This document shows, piece after piece, positions 1 through 6,289 of a stretch of DNA of 8,927 nucleotides. How positions within the stretch are numbered: the first letter of the stretch is position 1; every line of letters starts with the position of its first letter. The notes beneath the pieces are model-generated. The model was given only the letters and a program-made list of their open reading frames with translations. It made no database searches and was not told the origin of the DNA. Position numbers and translations under genes: made by a program. This DNA comes from Candidatus Thorarchaeota archaeon (GTDB lineage: Archaea; Asgardarchaeota; Thorarchaeia; Thorarchaeales; Thorarchaeaceae): NCBI GenBank assembly GCA_016840385.1, contig JAEOSL010000134.1, positions 1-8,927 on the forward strand, in the 5' to 3' direction.

Positions 1-157
1 GCTTAGCTTTGTAAAACCATGCTTTAGCAAATTGTGGATCAAGTTTGAGTGACTCTTCATAAGCTTCTAGCGCTTTCTTATCTTCACCAGTTGTTTCATA
101 TACTCTGGCATGTGAAAACCAGTCAAATTGCGTCATGTCATCAAGTTCTGCGGCCAT
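1..157 (-). CDS. TPR-repeat protein, N-terminal part (cut by window edge)
   Basis: This is the first 52 codons of a minus-strand gene that runs off the left edge. It starts at the ATG whose complement is 155-157; the next in-frame codons upstream include a TAG at 164-166, so this is the first possible start. The peptide begins MAAELDDMTQFDWF and contains one clear tetratricopeptide unit at about residues 13-45, with the pattern W-x-x-x-A-x-x-Y then A-L-x-A-Y-x-x-S-L-x-L-D-P. A second repeat begins at A46-W47-F48-Y49-K50. TPR units form helical hairpins that bind other proteins, so a scaffold or adaptor role is likely, but no partner is indicated. The same A-W-F-Y-K opening occurs in the small TPR protein at 6290. 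Total length and any further domains are unknown because the rest is missing. Confidence 0.8.
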   Translation of the reverse strand, partial: MAAELDDMTQFDWFSHARVYETTGEDKKALEAYEESLKLDPQFAKAWFYKAK

Positions 158-276
158 ATTCAGCTACATCCGTTTCTTCAAGTGCCGGTAATCGTGAGGC
201 CTAATAACTGTGAGGTGTAGAAAATCATTTCGTTCTTTCAACTCATATTCTCTTTTGCAAAACCTTACAAGTATCC

Positions 277-288
277 ATAAAGCTTTAT
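277..288. promoter_or_regulatory. 12-bp palindrome with TATA-like half sites
   Basis: ATAAAGCTTTAT is a perfect inverted repeat. On the minus strand it reads AATAAAGCTTTATGG, which resembles an archaeal BRE/TATA for the TPR gene; initiation would then fall near 255, giving a leader of about 100 nt. Because it is symmetric it could equally be a binding site for a dimeric regulator, or chance in AT-rich DNA. Confidence is low for any specific role. Confidence 0.3.
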
Positions 289-341
289 TCCTGAAAAACA
301 GACAGGATATCCCTTCTTAGTAGTCATTTTAGGTCTGTACA

Positions 342-359
342 CGAAATAGTGGTTATATA
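342..359 (+). promoter_or_regulatory. Candidate archaeal BRE/TATA promoter of surface-protein gene
   Basis: A purine-rich stretch CGAAATAG at 342-349 precedes TTATATA at 353-359. Archaeal initiation about 25 bp downstream of the TATA centre would fall near 380-383. That leaves a leader of roughly 10 nt before the ATG at 393, so the message may be nearly leaderless; the only Shine-Dalgarno-like bases are AGGT at 382-385. Confidence 0.5.
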
Positions 360-392
360 CCATTAACATACAATCTATCATAGGTTTCACAT

Positions 393-1553
393 ATGAAGAC
401 AATTCAAAAAACAATGATTACCCTGTTCCTTGTCGTTGCCCTCTTGGGAACGACTGCCTTAGCAAGCGCACAAGGCCCAATGACCACACATCCTGGTATG
501 GGTGGGCCTCCCGAGCATTCAATGGGAAACGATGGAACAGTATCGATTAACACTGATATTATCTCAATCATGGCAAATGGAGAAGTACCCATGTTTCATT
601 TCTGGTATGCTGTTGATGATGAAGGCGCACATGCAAAATTCTCTACATCTTTTGTTATGATTGCTGAATTTGAAGATTTGAATGAAGATGGCGGATATCA
701 GACCGATGAAGTACTATACTTCGCACCTCTTTCTGCATACGAGTGGACTCTAACTACTGGTGAAGTCGAAGAGAATGGTGTAGTAACTGAAGTTTGGTTG
801 AAGTACACCAAATCTGGTGTAAAAACCAGTCAACATTCTGATGCAGCTCCTGCTGCTTTAGCCGGAACTGGAAGCTTCATGAGATTTGAAGATGTCACCA
901 TGCAGATTTGGGGTCATATCTATCTTGACGACTATCAAGGTGAGATCACAGATGATCATGGCTCTCATGCAAATTACACCGTATCTGGTGGTTCAGAGCT
1001 CAAGATTGACATTGAGATCGGAAACTTCCCATTCAGCAGTGAAGATTCAATGGTTACAATTCAAACACTCCAGAGAGAACACATCGCTACTGGAATGGAA
1101 GAACCTCAACTTCACCATCATAGGATTGAAACTCGTGAGCGATTCAGAAACACCTCCCTTGATTCCACTGCAAATTGGACAACAACCGGAGGTAACGAGA
1201 CCAGATTCGAATCCATGGCTGGAACCAATTGTCAGAAGATCGACTTTGTCGATTATGAAGCTGGACTGGCTCAGGGTTTCTTCAGCTGGGTTGACAAAGC
1301 TGTCATAACCTGGCCTGGTGGATCCTCTGAAGCAGTCGATGTAAATGCCACATACGTACCAACAGGTGTAGGTACTGCAGTCTATTTGTCATACCCCTAT
1401 TTTGACGATGGAAGCATCTTACACGACCCATCGATTGGGCTCTATCCGGAGGGCGCACCAATAATTTCCGAACCGATTGATATGATCCTCGTTGCGGGAA
1501 TTGGTGTGGTCGCATTAGTTGCTGTACTAATTGTGGTGGTACGAAAGAAATAG
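393..1553 (+). CDS. Secreted surface protein with C-terminal membrane anchor
   Basis: I do not recognise a named family. The 386-residue product has a classical signal peptide: basic start (K2, K6), hydrophobic core at about 9-22 and a cleavage-type motif ALASA-Q at 22-27. A hydrophobic helix at about 364-383 followed by RKK would anchor the mature protein in the membrane with its bulk outside. The mature N-terminus is rich in Met and His (M30, H33, M36, H42, M44), and an HHH cluster lies at 241-243. Residues 95-106 match a 12-residue EF-hand-type calcium loop (D95, N97, D99, G100, Q103, E106). The rest looks beta-rich and acidic, with N-glycosylation sequons at N194, N253, N261, N268 and N318 and a single cysteine, C280. 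A surface or S-layer-associated role, possibly with bound metal, is inference. A TATA-like element lies 35-40 bp upstream and a strong hairpin follows the stop codon. Confidence 0.85.
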   Translation: MKTIQKTMITLFLVVALLGTTALASAQGPMTTHPGMGGPPEHSMGNDGTVSINTDIISIMANGEVPMFHFWYAVDDEGAHAKFSTSFVMIAEFEDLNEDGGYQTDEVLYFAPLSAYEWTLTTGEVEENGVVTEVWLKYTKSGVKTSQHSDAAPAALAGTGSFMRFEDVTMQIWGHIYLDDYQGEITDDHGSHANYTVSGGSELKIDIEIGNFPFSSEDSMVTIQTLQREHIATGMEEPQLHHHRIETRERFRNTSLDSTANWTTTGGNETRFESMAGTNCQKIDFVDYEAGLAQGFFSWVDKAVITWPGGSSEAVDVNATYVPTGVGTAVYLSYPYFDDGSILHDPSIGLYPEGAPIISEPIDMILVAGIGVVALVAVLIVVVRKK

Positions 1554-1569
1554 CTTAGTTTCTCCCAAT

Positions 1570-1594
1570 GGGCGGCTGCCCCGTGGCACCGCCC
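1570..1594 (+). terminator. GC-rich stem-loop after surface-protein gene
   Basis: GGGCGG (1570-1575) pairs perfectly with CCGCCC (1589-1594). Inside it TGCC (1577-1580) pairs with GGCA (1585-1588), with a single bulged C at 1576 and loop CCGT, giving ten base pairs. The hairpin begins 17 nt after the stop codon at 1553. There is no clear T-run after it, so it may act by stabilising the 3' end or as a processing site rather than as a classical intrinsic terminator. Confidence 0.5.
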
Positions 1595-1595
1595 T

Positions 1596-1606
1596 CCATA
1601 ATATTT
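1596..1606 (+). promoter_or_regulatory. Weak TATA-like candidate for the HTH gene
   Basis: CATAATATTT follows directly after the 1570-1594 hairpin. Initiation would fall near 1627, giving a leader of nearly 60 nt before the GTG at 1685. There is no clear BRE upstream because the hairpin occupies that position, so this is a weak candidate. Confidence 0.25.
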
Positions 1607-1684
1607 GGACAAGTCTTAACTATGGACATACACACAAACAGAACTTAGAATCTCATACAACAAAACTTGGAATGGTGTTGAAAC

Positions 1685-2674
1685 GTGCAAAGAAAACGTC
1701 TACTACTGCTTGCATTAATCATGGTTTCATTGATTTCTATGCCTGTCCAGAGTGATACCGTTATTGCACAGACGAGTGATATACTACTGGATCCAGTTTC
1801 AATAGAGGCAGTAATGGACAATGATGGATTGACAACCGTTACAGTAAATGCGCGGATGACCAACCTAGGAGCTAGTTCTATAGACACACTAAGTTTCAGA
1901 ATCGATTCTCTAGAAGCATTAGTGACTTTAGTTACAGTCGATGGGGATTCAACAAGTGCGATATTGATTGACTATGATCGATATACTGAGATTGTTATAG
2001 ATCTAGAACAATCAGTGGGGATCAATGAATCGGTCCAAATTGAGTTAGGCATTCTTGCATCAGATTTTCAATCAGACACCATTGTCGGCTCTGACCCTTC
2101 AAAGCTGATTGGCGATTTTGTCTACTATATTCGTCCACTAACCCGTCTGTCAAATTTCACATTCACAGCTGTTCTTCCACAAGAGGCTATTCTTTCACAA
2201 GAGTCAATCGTTCCTCTCTTTCCTGATACAAATACAAACTATACTGATGGCTCATCCTTGGCATTCATTTGGTTCACTGAAGACCTTCAACCTGGTCAGG
2301 AACGTGTTTTCATTATTAAATATCAAACTCCAAATTATGAGTCCGCACCCGTAGAATCATTCTTTGTTCAATCGATTGTTATTGGTTTCGTCGGAGTTCT
2401 TCTTGGAATTATTCTAGCAGTCTTTGGACCACCGATAGTATACCGCTTGCAACGAATTGGCAAAGTCCGATTTATCGGCGTAACTAATGAAGAGGAAGAG
2501 GTTCTCGAAGTAATTCGTCAGAAAGGTGGTTCATGCCCTCAGAAGGATCTCTATACTGAGTTCGATATGTCCCAGGCAAAAGTAAGTCTCATTCTCAATA
2601 ATCTTGAAGAGCGGGGGCTCGTACGTCGATTACGTGAAGGCCGTGAGAATGTTGTCCATATAATGGAAAATTGA
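1685..2674 (+). CDS. Membrane-anchored winged-helix transcription regulator
   Basis: The 329-residue product has three parts. Residues 2-22 form a signal peptide or N-terminal membrane helix (QRKRLLLLALIMVSL start). Residues about 30-222 form an extracellular region without recognised motifs, likely beta-sandwich. A membrane helix at about 226-249 leads into a cytoplasmic winged helix at about 268-327, with E-E-V-L-E-V-I-R first, K-D-L-Y and S-Q-A-K-V as the helix-turn-helix, and G-L-V-R-R-L-R-E-G-R as the wing. This layout matches the archaeal COG2512-type predicted membrane-associated regulators, which may pass an outside signal directly to DNA. The start is GTG at 1685; TGA at 1679-1681 blocks any earlier start. 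It lies 79 bp before the methylmalonyl-CoA operon, which has its own promoter. The target genes and the sensed signal cannot be read from the sequence. Confidence 0.85.
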   Translation: MQRKRLLLLALIMVSLISMPVQSDTVIAQTSDILLDPVSIEAVMDNDGLTTVTVNARMTNLGASSIDTLSFRIDSLEALVTLVTVDGDSTSAILIDYDRYTEIVIDLEQSVGINESVQIELGILASDFQSDTIVGSDPSKLIGDFVYYIRPLTRLSNFTFTAVLPQEAILSQESIVPLFPDTNTNYTDGSSLAFIWFTEDLQPGQERVFIIKYQTPNYESAPVESFFVQSIVIGFVGVLLGIILAVFGPPIVYRLQRIGKVRFIGVTNEEEEVLEVIRQKGGSCPQKDLYTEFDMSQAKVSLILNNLEERGLVRRLREGRENVVHIMEN

Positions 2675-2691
2675 GCCTAACATCAAGGAAT

Positions 2692-2706
2692 CGAAAGCCT
2701 TTATAT
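2692..2706 (+). promoter_or_regulatory. Strong archaeal BRE/TATA promoter of methylmalonyl-CoA operon
   Basis: CGAAAG (2692-2697), a typical BRE, is followed directly by CCTTTATAT (2698-2706), a good TATA box. Initiation about 25 bp downstream would be near 2727-2730. This gives a leader of about 25 nt that includes the Shine-Dalgarno sequence before the TTG start at 2754. It is the best promoter match in the window. Confidence 0.75.
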
Positions 2707-2742
2707 CGACACCTTGGGTTTCTCGTCATAAGTCATCAACCT

Positions 2743-2750
2743 GAGGTGGG
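2743..2750 (+). promoter_or_regulatory. Ribosome-binding site that fixes the TTG start of the mutase small subunit
   Basis: GAGGTGGG ends a few bases before TTG at 2754, with 5 nt between GAGGTG and the start codon. The nearby GTG at 2746 runs into TGA after two further codons, so the TTG is the only credible start. Confidence 0.7.
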
Positions 2751-2753
2751 TTC

Positions 2754-3155
2754 TTGAGTTCATCCAAAAAGATACGTGTACTTGTTGCAAAGCCAGGCCT
2801 TGACGGACACGATCGCGGCGCAAAGATTGTCGCTCGTGCACTTCGAGATGCTGGTATGGAAGTTATCTATACCGGACTTAGACAGACACCTGAGATGGTA
2901 GTTCGAGCAGCTTTGGACGAAGGAGTTCAATGCATCGGACTCAGTATCCTAAGTGGTGCGCATAATGCTCTATTCCCTAAGATTATGGAACTGCTAAAGG
3001 CAGAAGGCGTAAAAGATGTCTTAGTTGTTGGTGGGGGCATCATCCCTGAAGATGATATTCCTGGATTGAAGGAAGCGGGTATCGGTGAGATTTTTGGCCC
3101 TGGTACACCACTTGACGAAATTGTTGAATACATTCGAAACAACGTGAAATTCTAG
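2754..3155 (+). CDS. Methylmalonyl-CoA mutase, small (cobalamin-binding) subunit
   Basis: This 133-residue protein is a complete B12-binding Rossmann domain. The signature D17-x-H19-x-x-G22 supplies the histidine that replaces dimethylbenzimidazole as lower cobalt ligand. K13, D17 and H19 match the Lys-Asp-His relay of the Propionibacterium enzyme. S64-x-L66 and the glycine run G93-G95 line the nucleotide-tail pocket. In most bacteria and in animals this domain is fused to the catalytic barrel; in many archaea it is a separate gene of about 130-145 residues, as here. It should pair with the large subunit encoded at 4143 to carry out adenosylcobalamin-dependent rearrangement of (R)-methylmalonyl-CoA and succinyl-CoA in the cytoplasm. 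It is the first gene of the operon and starts with TTG behind a good ribosome-binding site. It lies 21 nt before the MeaB gene. Confidence 0.95.
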   Translation: MSSSKKIRVLVAKPGLDGHDRGAKIVARALRDAGMEVIYTGLRQTPEMVVRAALDEGVQCIGLSILSGAHNALFPKIMELLKAEGVKDVLVVGGGIIPEDDIPGLKEAGIGEIFGPGTPLDEIVEYIRNNVKF

Positions 3156-3164
3156 TTCTAATGT

Positions 3165-3170
3165 GAGGGA
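3165..3170 (+). promoter_or_regulatory. Ribosome-binding site deciding the TTG start of MeaB
   Basis: GAGGGA lies 6 nt before TTG at 3177. The ATG at 3161 cannot serve because it is followed directly by TGA. Family comparison also requires the residues right after this TTG (ADLVEG), so a later start would cut into the conserved N-terminus. Confidence 0.65.
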
Positions 3171-3176
3171 CACCAA

Positions 3177-4136
3177 TTGTCGGTCGCTGACCTTGTAGAG
3201 GGAGTGCTCAGTCAAAAGAGACTGTACCTTGCTCGTCTTATCTCAATGATTGAGGATGAGGATAGTCTGGCACTAGAAGCTCTCAGTCAGTTGTACAAGC
3301 ATACTGGCAAAGGTCACATAATCGGGGTCACCGGTCCTCCAGGTTCCGGCAAAAGTTCTCTTGTCACCAGATTAACTGCTGAATTTAGAAAACGTTCGAA
3401 GACAATTGGCATAATCTGTGTTGACCCATCCAGTCCTTTTACTGGTGGGGCTCTCCTTGGTGATCGAATACGAATGCAGGAGCACAGTCTTGATGATGAA
3501 GTCTATGTTCGTAGTATGGGTACCAGAGGTCATCTTGGCGGTCTATCAAGAGCTACTTCCGATGCAGTTCGAGCTATAGATGCATTTGGAAAGGAAATTA
3601 TTTTCGTAGAAACTGTAGGAACAGGTCAATCAGAGGTTGAAGTTATTGATGTTGCCCACACCGTGATAGTAACTGATGTTCCTGGAAGTGGAGATGACAT
3701 TCAAGCAATCAAGGCAGGAATAATGGAAATTGCTGACATCTTTGTTGTGAACAAGAGTGACCTTGCTGGAGCTGAGAAGAAAGTCACAGAGATTAATGCG
3801 ATGCTCGATATTGATCCTCGCGAACGAGCCTGGAGACCACCAGTTTTACTTACTAACTCACGTAAGGGTGATGGAATCTCCGAGTTAGTTGATGCAATAC
3901 TTGCACATCTCAAGTATCTGAAAGAATCAGGTGACATGCAAAAGAAAGGTCTCCAACGAAGCAGAGATGAACTCCAAGAGTTGATGAAATACAAATTGAC
4001 ACAGGAACTATCACTAAAACTTCAGGGAAAACCCGAATATGAGAAAGCAATCAAGCTGATTGCAAAGAGGGAAACGGATCCCTATACAGTTGCTGAAAAA
4101 TTGATTGCAGAATTCCTGTTTAGTGAGAGTAGGTGA
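3177..4136 (+). CDS. meaB: Methylmalonyl-CoA mutase-associated GTPase MeaB/ArgK
   Basis: This 319-residue G3E-type P-loop GTPase matches the family's usual length. An N-terminal helical part (1-45) precedes the Walker A G53-P-P-G-S-G-K-S60. D83-P-S-S-P-F-T-G-G and L94-G-D-R-x-R-M100 are family signatures. The switch segment E145-T-V-G-T-G-Q-S-E153 and the guanine-specificity motif N192-K-S-D195 follow. The C-terminal helical arm (about 240-319) is the dimerisation region in known MeaB structures. MeaB gates loading of adenosylcobalamin into the mutase and protects or rescues it from inactivation, using GTP hydrolysis. The old name ArgK (an arginine-transport kinase) is misleading here. Position between the two mutase subunits supports the mutase role strongly. 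T149 stands where many relatives have valine in the switch; its effect is unknown. The stop codon TGA overlaps the ribosome-binding site of the next gene, which suggests coupled translation. Confidence 0.95.
   Translation: MSVADLVEGVLSQKRLYLARLISMIEDEDSLALEALSQLYKHTGKGHIIGVTGPPGSGKSSLVTRLTAEFRKRSKTIGIICVDPSSPFTGGALLGDRIRMQEHSLDDEVYVRSMGTRGHLGGLSRATSDAVRAIDAFGKEIIFVETVGTGQSEVEVIDVAHTVIVTDVPGSGDDIQAIKAGIMEIADIFVVNKSDLAGAEKKVTEINAMLDIDPRERAWRPPVLLTNSRKGDGISELVDAILAHLKYLKESGDMQKKGLQRSRDELQELMKYKLTQELSLKLQGKPEYEKAIKLIAKRETDPYTVAEKLIAEFLFSESR
4131..4136 (+). promoter_or_regulatory. Ribosome-binding site overlapping the MeaB stop codon
   Basis: AGGTGA contains the MeaB stop codon TGA (4134-4136) and sits 6 nt before the ATG of the mutase large subunit. 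This arrangement favours translational coupling between chaperone and mutase. Confidence 0.6.
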
Positions 4137-4142
4137 ATATTC

Positions 4143-5810
4143 ATGGGAGATAAGAAGACTCTCCCCGCCGCTATGAAGCGATGGGATGAAAATACTGTTG
4201 CAAAGACGATTAGTAGATTTCCAGAGCGAAAAGAGACCTTTCTTACTATCTCTGGACTACCTGTCAATCGTCTCTACACACCGCTAGATTCTGAGAATCT
4301 AGACTATGAAAGAGACCTTGGATTCCCTGGTGATTATCCTTTCACGAGAGGAGTGCAAGCTACTGGTTATCGAGGAAGGCTCTGGACTATGCGTCAGTAT
4401 AGTGGGTTTGCTACCGCAAAGGAATCAAACAAGAGATTCAAGTTTCTCCTTGATCAGGGTCAGACAGGTCTCTCAGTAGCATTTGACCTACCAACTCAGA
4501 TTGGATATGATTCTGACCACCCATTAGCACTAGGTGAGGTTGGAAAAGTAGGAGTTGCAATTGATTCACTCGCGGACATGGAGGTTCTCTTTGATGGAAT
4601 CCCCTTGGATAAAGTGTCTACATCCATGACCATCAATGCTGATGCTGCAGTTTTGCTTGCTATGTACATCGCAGTTGGAGAGAAGCAAGGTGTGTCAATG
4701 GACAAACTCCGAGGAACCATCCAAAATGACATCTTGAAAGAATATGTTGCACGTGGAACCTACATTTTTCCTCCCGCTCCCTCAATGAGACTGATTACTG
4801 ACACCTTCAAATTCTGCAGTGAGAAGATGCCCCTTTGGAATACAATCTCCATTTCTGGCTATCACATTAGAGAGGCTGGCTCAACAGCGGTGCAAGAGGT
4901 TGCATTCACTCTTGCTGATGGAATTGCATATGTACAAGCAGCAATTGATGCAGGTCTCGATGTTGATGCATTTGCTTCACGTCTATCATTCTTTTTCGGT
5001 TCCCATAGTGATTTCCTTGAAGAGATATGCAAATTCAGAGCTGCGCGTCGACTCTGGGCTCGGATAATGCGCGATCGATTCAACGCAAAGAAAGATGACT
5101 CTTGTAGAATGCGATTTCATACTCAAACAGCAGGATGTACTCTTACAGCTCAACAACCCGATAACAATGTTGTACGGGTTACGCTTCAAGCCCTTCAGGC
5201 AGTACTCGGAGGAACTCAATCACTCCACACAAACTCTCGAGATGAGGCTCTTTCCCTCCCAACTGAGGAATCAGTTCAGATAGCTCTTCGTACTCAGCAA
5301 ATAATCGGATACGAGTCTGGTGTGAGTGATACAGTTGACCCACTTGCTGGGTCTTACTTCATTGAGAGTCTTACTTCAGAGATTGAAAACAAAGCAATGG
5401 AGTATATTCAGAAAATCGATGAGATGGGTGGTGCTCCATCAGCAATTGAAAGTGGTTTTATCCAGCGTGAAATCCACGATGCTGCGTATGCATTCCAAAA
5501 GAGCGTTGATAATAATAATCGTGTTGTTGTAGGAGTTAACAAGTTCCAGGTTGATGAAGAACAACAATTTGATTATCTTCGGGTCAATCCTGAGTCTGAA
5601 CGTGAACAAGTCAAACGACTTGTAGAATTACGGAAAACAAGGGACAATGAAAAGGTCAAGACTACCCTACAAGCCCTCCGTGTTGGTGCAGAGGGTGATT
5701 CCAATCTTGTTCCTCTGATACTTGAAGCCGTAAAGGTCTATGCGACTCTTGGTGAAATATGTGGGGTCCTACGTGAGATATTTGGAGAGTACAAAGCAGC
5801 TGATCTATAA
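4143..5810 (+). CDS. Methylmalonyl-CoA mutase, large (catalytic) subunit
   Basis: The 555-residue protein is the substrate-binding TIM barrel with its C-terminal linker but no B12 domain, the usual length for archaeal split mutases. The segment R79-L-W-T-M-R-Q-Y86-S-G-F contains the active-site tyrosine. E200-Y-V-A-R204 carries the arginine that binds the substrate carboxylate, and S-G-Y-H241 the active-site histidine. Relative to the Propionibacterium enzyme (Y89, R207, H244) all three are offset by three residues. Isobutyryl-CoA mutases have Phe and Gln at the first two positions, so methylmalonyl-CoA is the expected substrate. Other landmarks are S-V-A-F-D-L-P-T (111-118), H326-T-Q-T-A and [10 protein letters not shown] (356-365). 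It acts with the small subunit at 2754 and adenosylcobalamin. The epimerase follows almost directly. The start is ATG at 4143, with an in-frame TGA just upstream. Confidence 0.96.
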   Translation: MGDKKTLPAAMKRWDENTVAKTISRFPERKETFLTISGLPVNRLYTPLDSENLDYERDLGFPGDYPFTRGVQATGYRGRLWTMRQYSGFATAKESNKRFKFLLDQGQTGLSVAFDLPTQIGYDSDHPLALGEVGKVGVAIDSLADMEVLFDGIPLDKVSTSMTINADAAVLLAMYIAVGEKQGVSMDKLRGTIQNDILKEYVARGTYIFPPAPSMRLITDTFKFCSEKMPLWNTISISGYHIREAGSTAVQEVAFTLADGIAYVQAAIDAGLDVDAFASRLSFFFGSHSDFLEEICKFRAARRLWARIMRDRFNAKKDDSCRMRFHTQTAGCTLTAQQPDNNVVRVTLQALQAVLGGTQSLHTNSRDEALSLPTEESVQIALRTQQIIGYESGVSDTVDPLAGSYFIESLTSEIENKAMEYIQKIDEMGGAPSAIESGFIQREIHDAAYAFQKSVDNNNRVVVGVNKFQVDEEQQFDYLRVNPESEREQVKRLVELRKTRDNEKVKTTLQALRVGAEGDSNLVPLILEAVKVYATLGEICGVLREIFGEYKAADL

Positions 5811-5822
5811 TTGGTGAACGAA

Positions 5823-6230
5823 ATGGCAGTGGAGAAAATAGCACATATTGGAATTGCAGTTGAAAGCATTGAACAATGGATTGGGTTCTATCGAGATGTG
5901 TTGGGTCTTGATTATGGTGGATCTGAAGAGGTTCCAGAGCAAAAAGTGCGAGTAGCTTTTCTCACAATCGGAGAGAGTAGTATCGAGCTTTTAGAACCAA
6001 CATCTGATGATAGCCCTATTGCGAAGTTTCTGGAAAAACGTGGTAGTGGTATTCACCACATTGCAATTCAGGTTGATGATATTGAAGCTGCTCTTGCACG
6101 ACATCGTGAAGCTGGTGCAAGGTTGATTGACAATGAACCTCGAATTGGTGCGCATAACATGAAGATCGCATTCATCCATCCAAAAGCATCAGGAGGAGTT
6201 CTTCTCGAGCTTTGTGAGCCTTCTCGTTGA
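5823..6230 (+). CDS. mce: Methylmalonyl-CoA epimerase (VOC superfamily)
   Basis: The protein is a single vicinal-oxygen-chelate metalloenzyme of two beta-alpha-beta-beta-beta modules. Counted from the ATG at 5823 (135 residues), the expected metal ligands are H8 in H-I-G-I-A-V, Q40 in E-Q-K-V-R-V-A-F, one of H78/H79 in G-I-H-H-I-A, and E129 in L-L-E-L. This matches the His-Gln-His-Glu set of characterised epimerases. It interconverts (S)- and (R)-methylmalonyl-CoA, linking the carboxylase product to the mutase substrate. Alternative in-frame starts are TTG at 5811, touching the large-subunit stop codon, and GTG at 5814. I prefer the ATG because GGTGA at 5813-5817 is well placed before it and because conserved family members begin only a few residues before the first metal ligand. 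It is the last gene of the operon; a T-rich tract follows. Confidence 0.93.
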   Translation: MAVEKIAHIGIAVESIEQWIGFYRDVLGLDYGGSEEVPEQKVRVAFLTIGESSIELLEPTSDDSPIAKFLEKRGSGIHHIAIQVDDIEAALARHREAGARLIDNEPRIGAHNMKIAFIHPKASGGVLLELCEPSR

Positions 6231-6235
6231 AGTGT

Positions 6236-6268
6236 AAAAACTTATCTTATTATTTACCTAAATATATA
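6236..6268 (+). promoter_or_regulatory. Tandem TATA-like elements before the small TPR gene
   Basis: GTAAAAACTTATCTTA at about 6235-6250 resembles a BRE plus TATA, with initiation near 6270, just upstream of the ribosome-binding site. A second AT-rich element, AAATATATA at 6260-6268, would start transcription near 6288-6291, that is at the start codon itself. The first fits a leadered message and is preferred. The T-rich bases at 6241-6256 may also end transcription of the upstream operon. Confidence 0.5.
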
Positions 6269-6275
6269 CAACAAA

Positions 6276-6281
6276 AGGAGG
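6276..6281 (+). promoter_or_regulatory. Strong ribosome-binding site with two overlapping start codons
   Basis: AGGAGG is the strongest Shine-Dalgarno match in the window. It is followed by ATGTG: an ATG at 6288 (6 nt away) and a GTG at 6290 (8 nt away). Only the GTG opens the TPR frame; the ATG frame ends after 35 codons. Confidence 0.7.
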
Positions 6282-6289
6282 AATAAGAT

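Larger units (their letters stand above)
158..392. other. Divergent intergenic region, no gene seen
   Basis: This 235-bp stretch separates the minus-strand TPR gene from the plus-strand surface-protein gene. All frames are short and broken, and I see no RNA gene. It must hold the promoters of both genes. A perfect 12-bp palindrome at 277-288 and a TATA-like element at 353-359 are the only notable structures and are listed separately. Confidence 0.7.

Noticed and set aside
158..392. RNA gene, CRISPR repeat or attachment site in the left intergenic region.
   Set aside because: I found no spaced direct repeats, no tRNA-like cloverleaf and no target-site duplication; only promoter-like AT-rich elements and one short palindrome.
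1531..1887. Open frames on both strands across the gap between the surface protein and the HTH gene.
   Set aside because: They overlap the hairpin or the HTH coding region and lack motifs and ribosome-binding sites.
3177..4136. ArgK arginine-transport kinase.
   Set aside because: This is an old family name. The P-loop GTPase motifs and position between the mutase subunits indicate the mutase chaperone MeaB.
4819..5532. Several overlapping open frames on both strands inside the mutase large-subunit gene.
   Set aside because: Their translations have no family motifs or ribosome-binding sites and lie wholly within a well-supported gene.
2754..5810. Readthrough fusion of small subunit, MeaB and large subunit, which share one reading frame.
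   Set aside because: The first junction has two in-frame stops (TAG at 3153 and TAA at 3159) and the second has TGA at 4134. Each gene also has its own ribosome-binding site, so separate proteins are expected.
4143..5810. Isobutyryl-CoA or 2-hydroxyisobutyryl-CoA mutase.
   Set aside because: Y86 and R204 match the methylmalonyl-type active site; the alternatives have other residues at these positions. The epimerase in the same operon also supports methylmalonyl-CoA.
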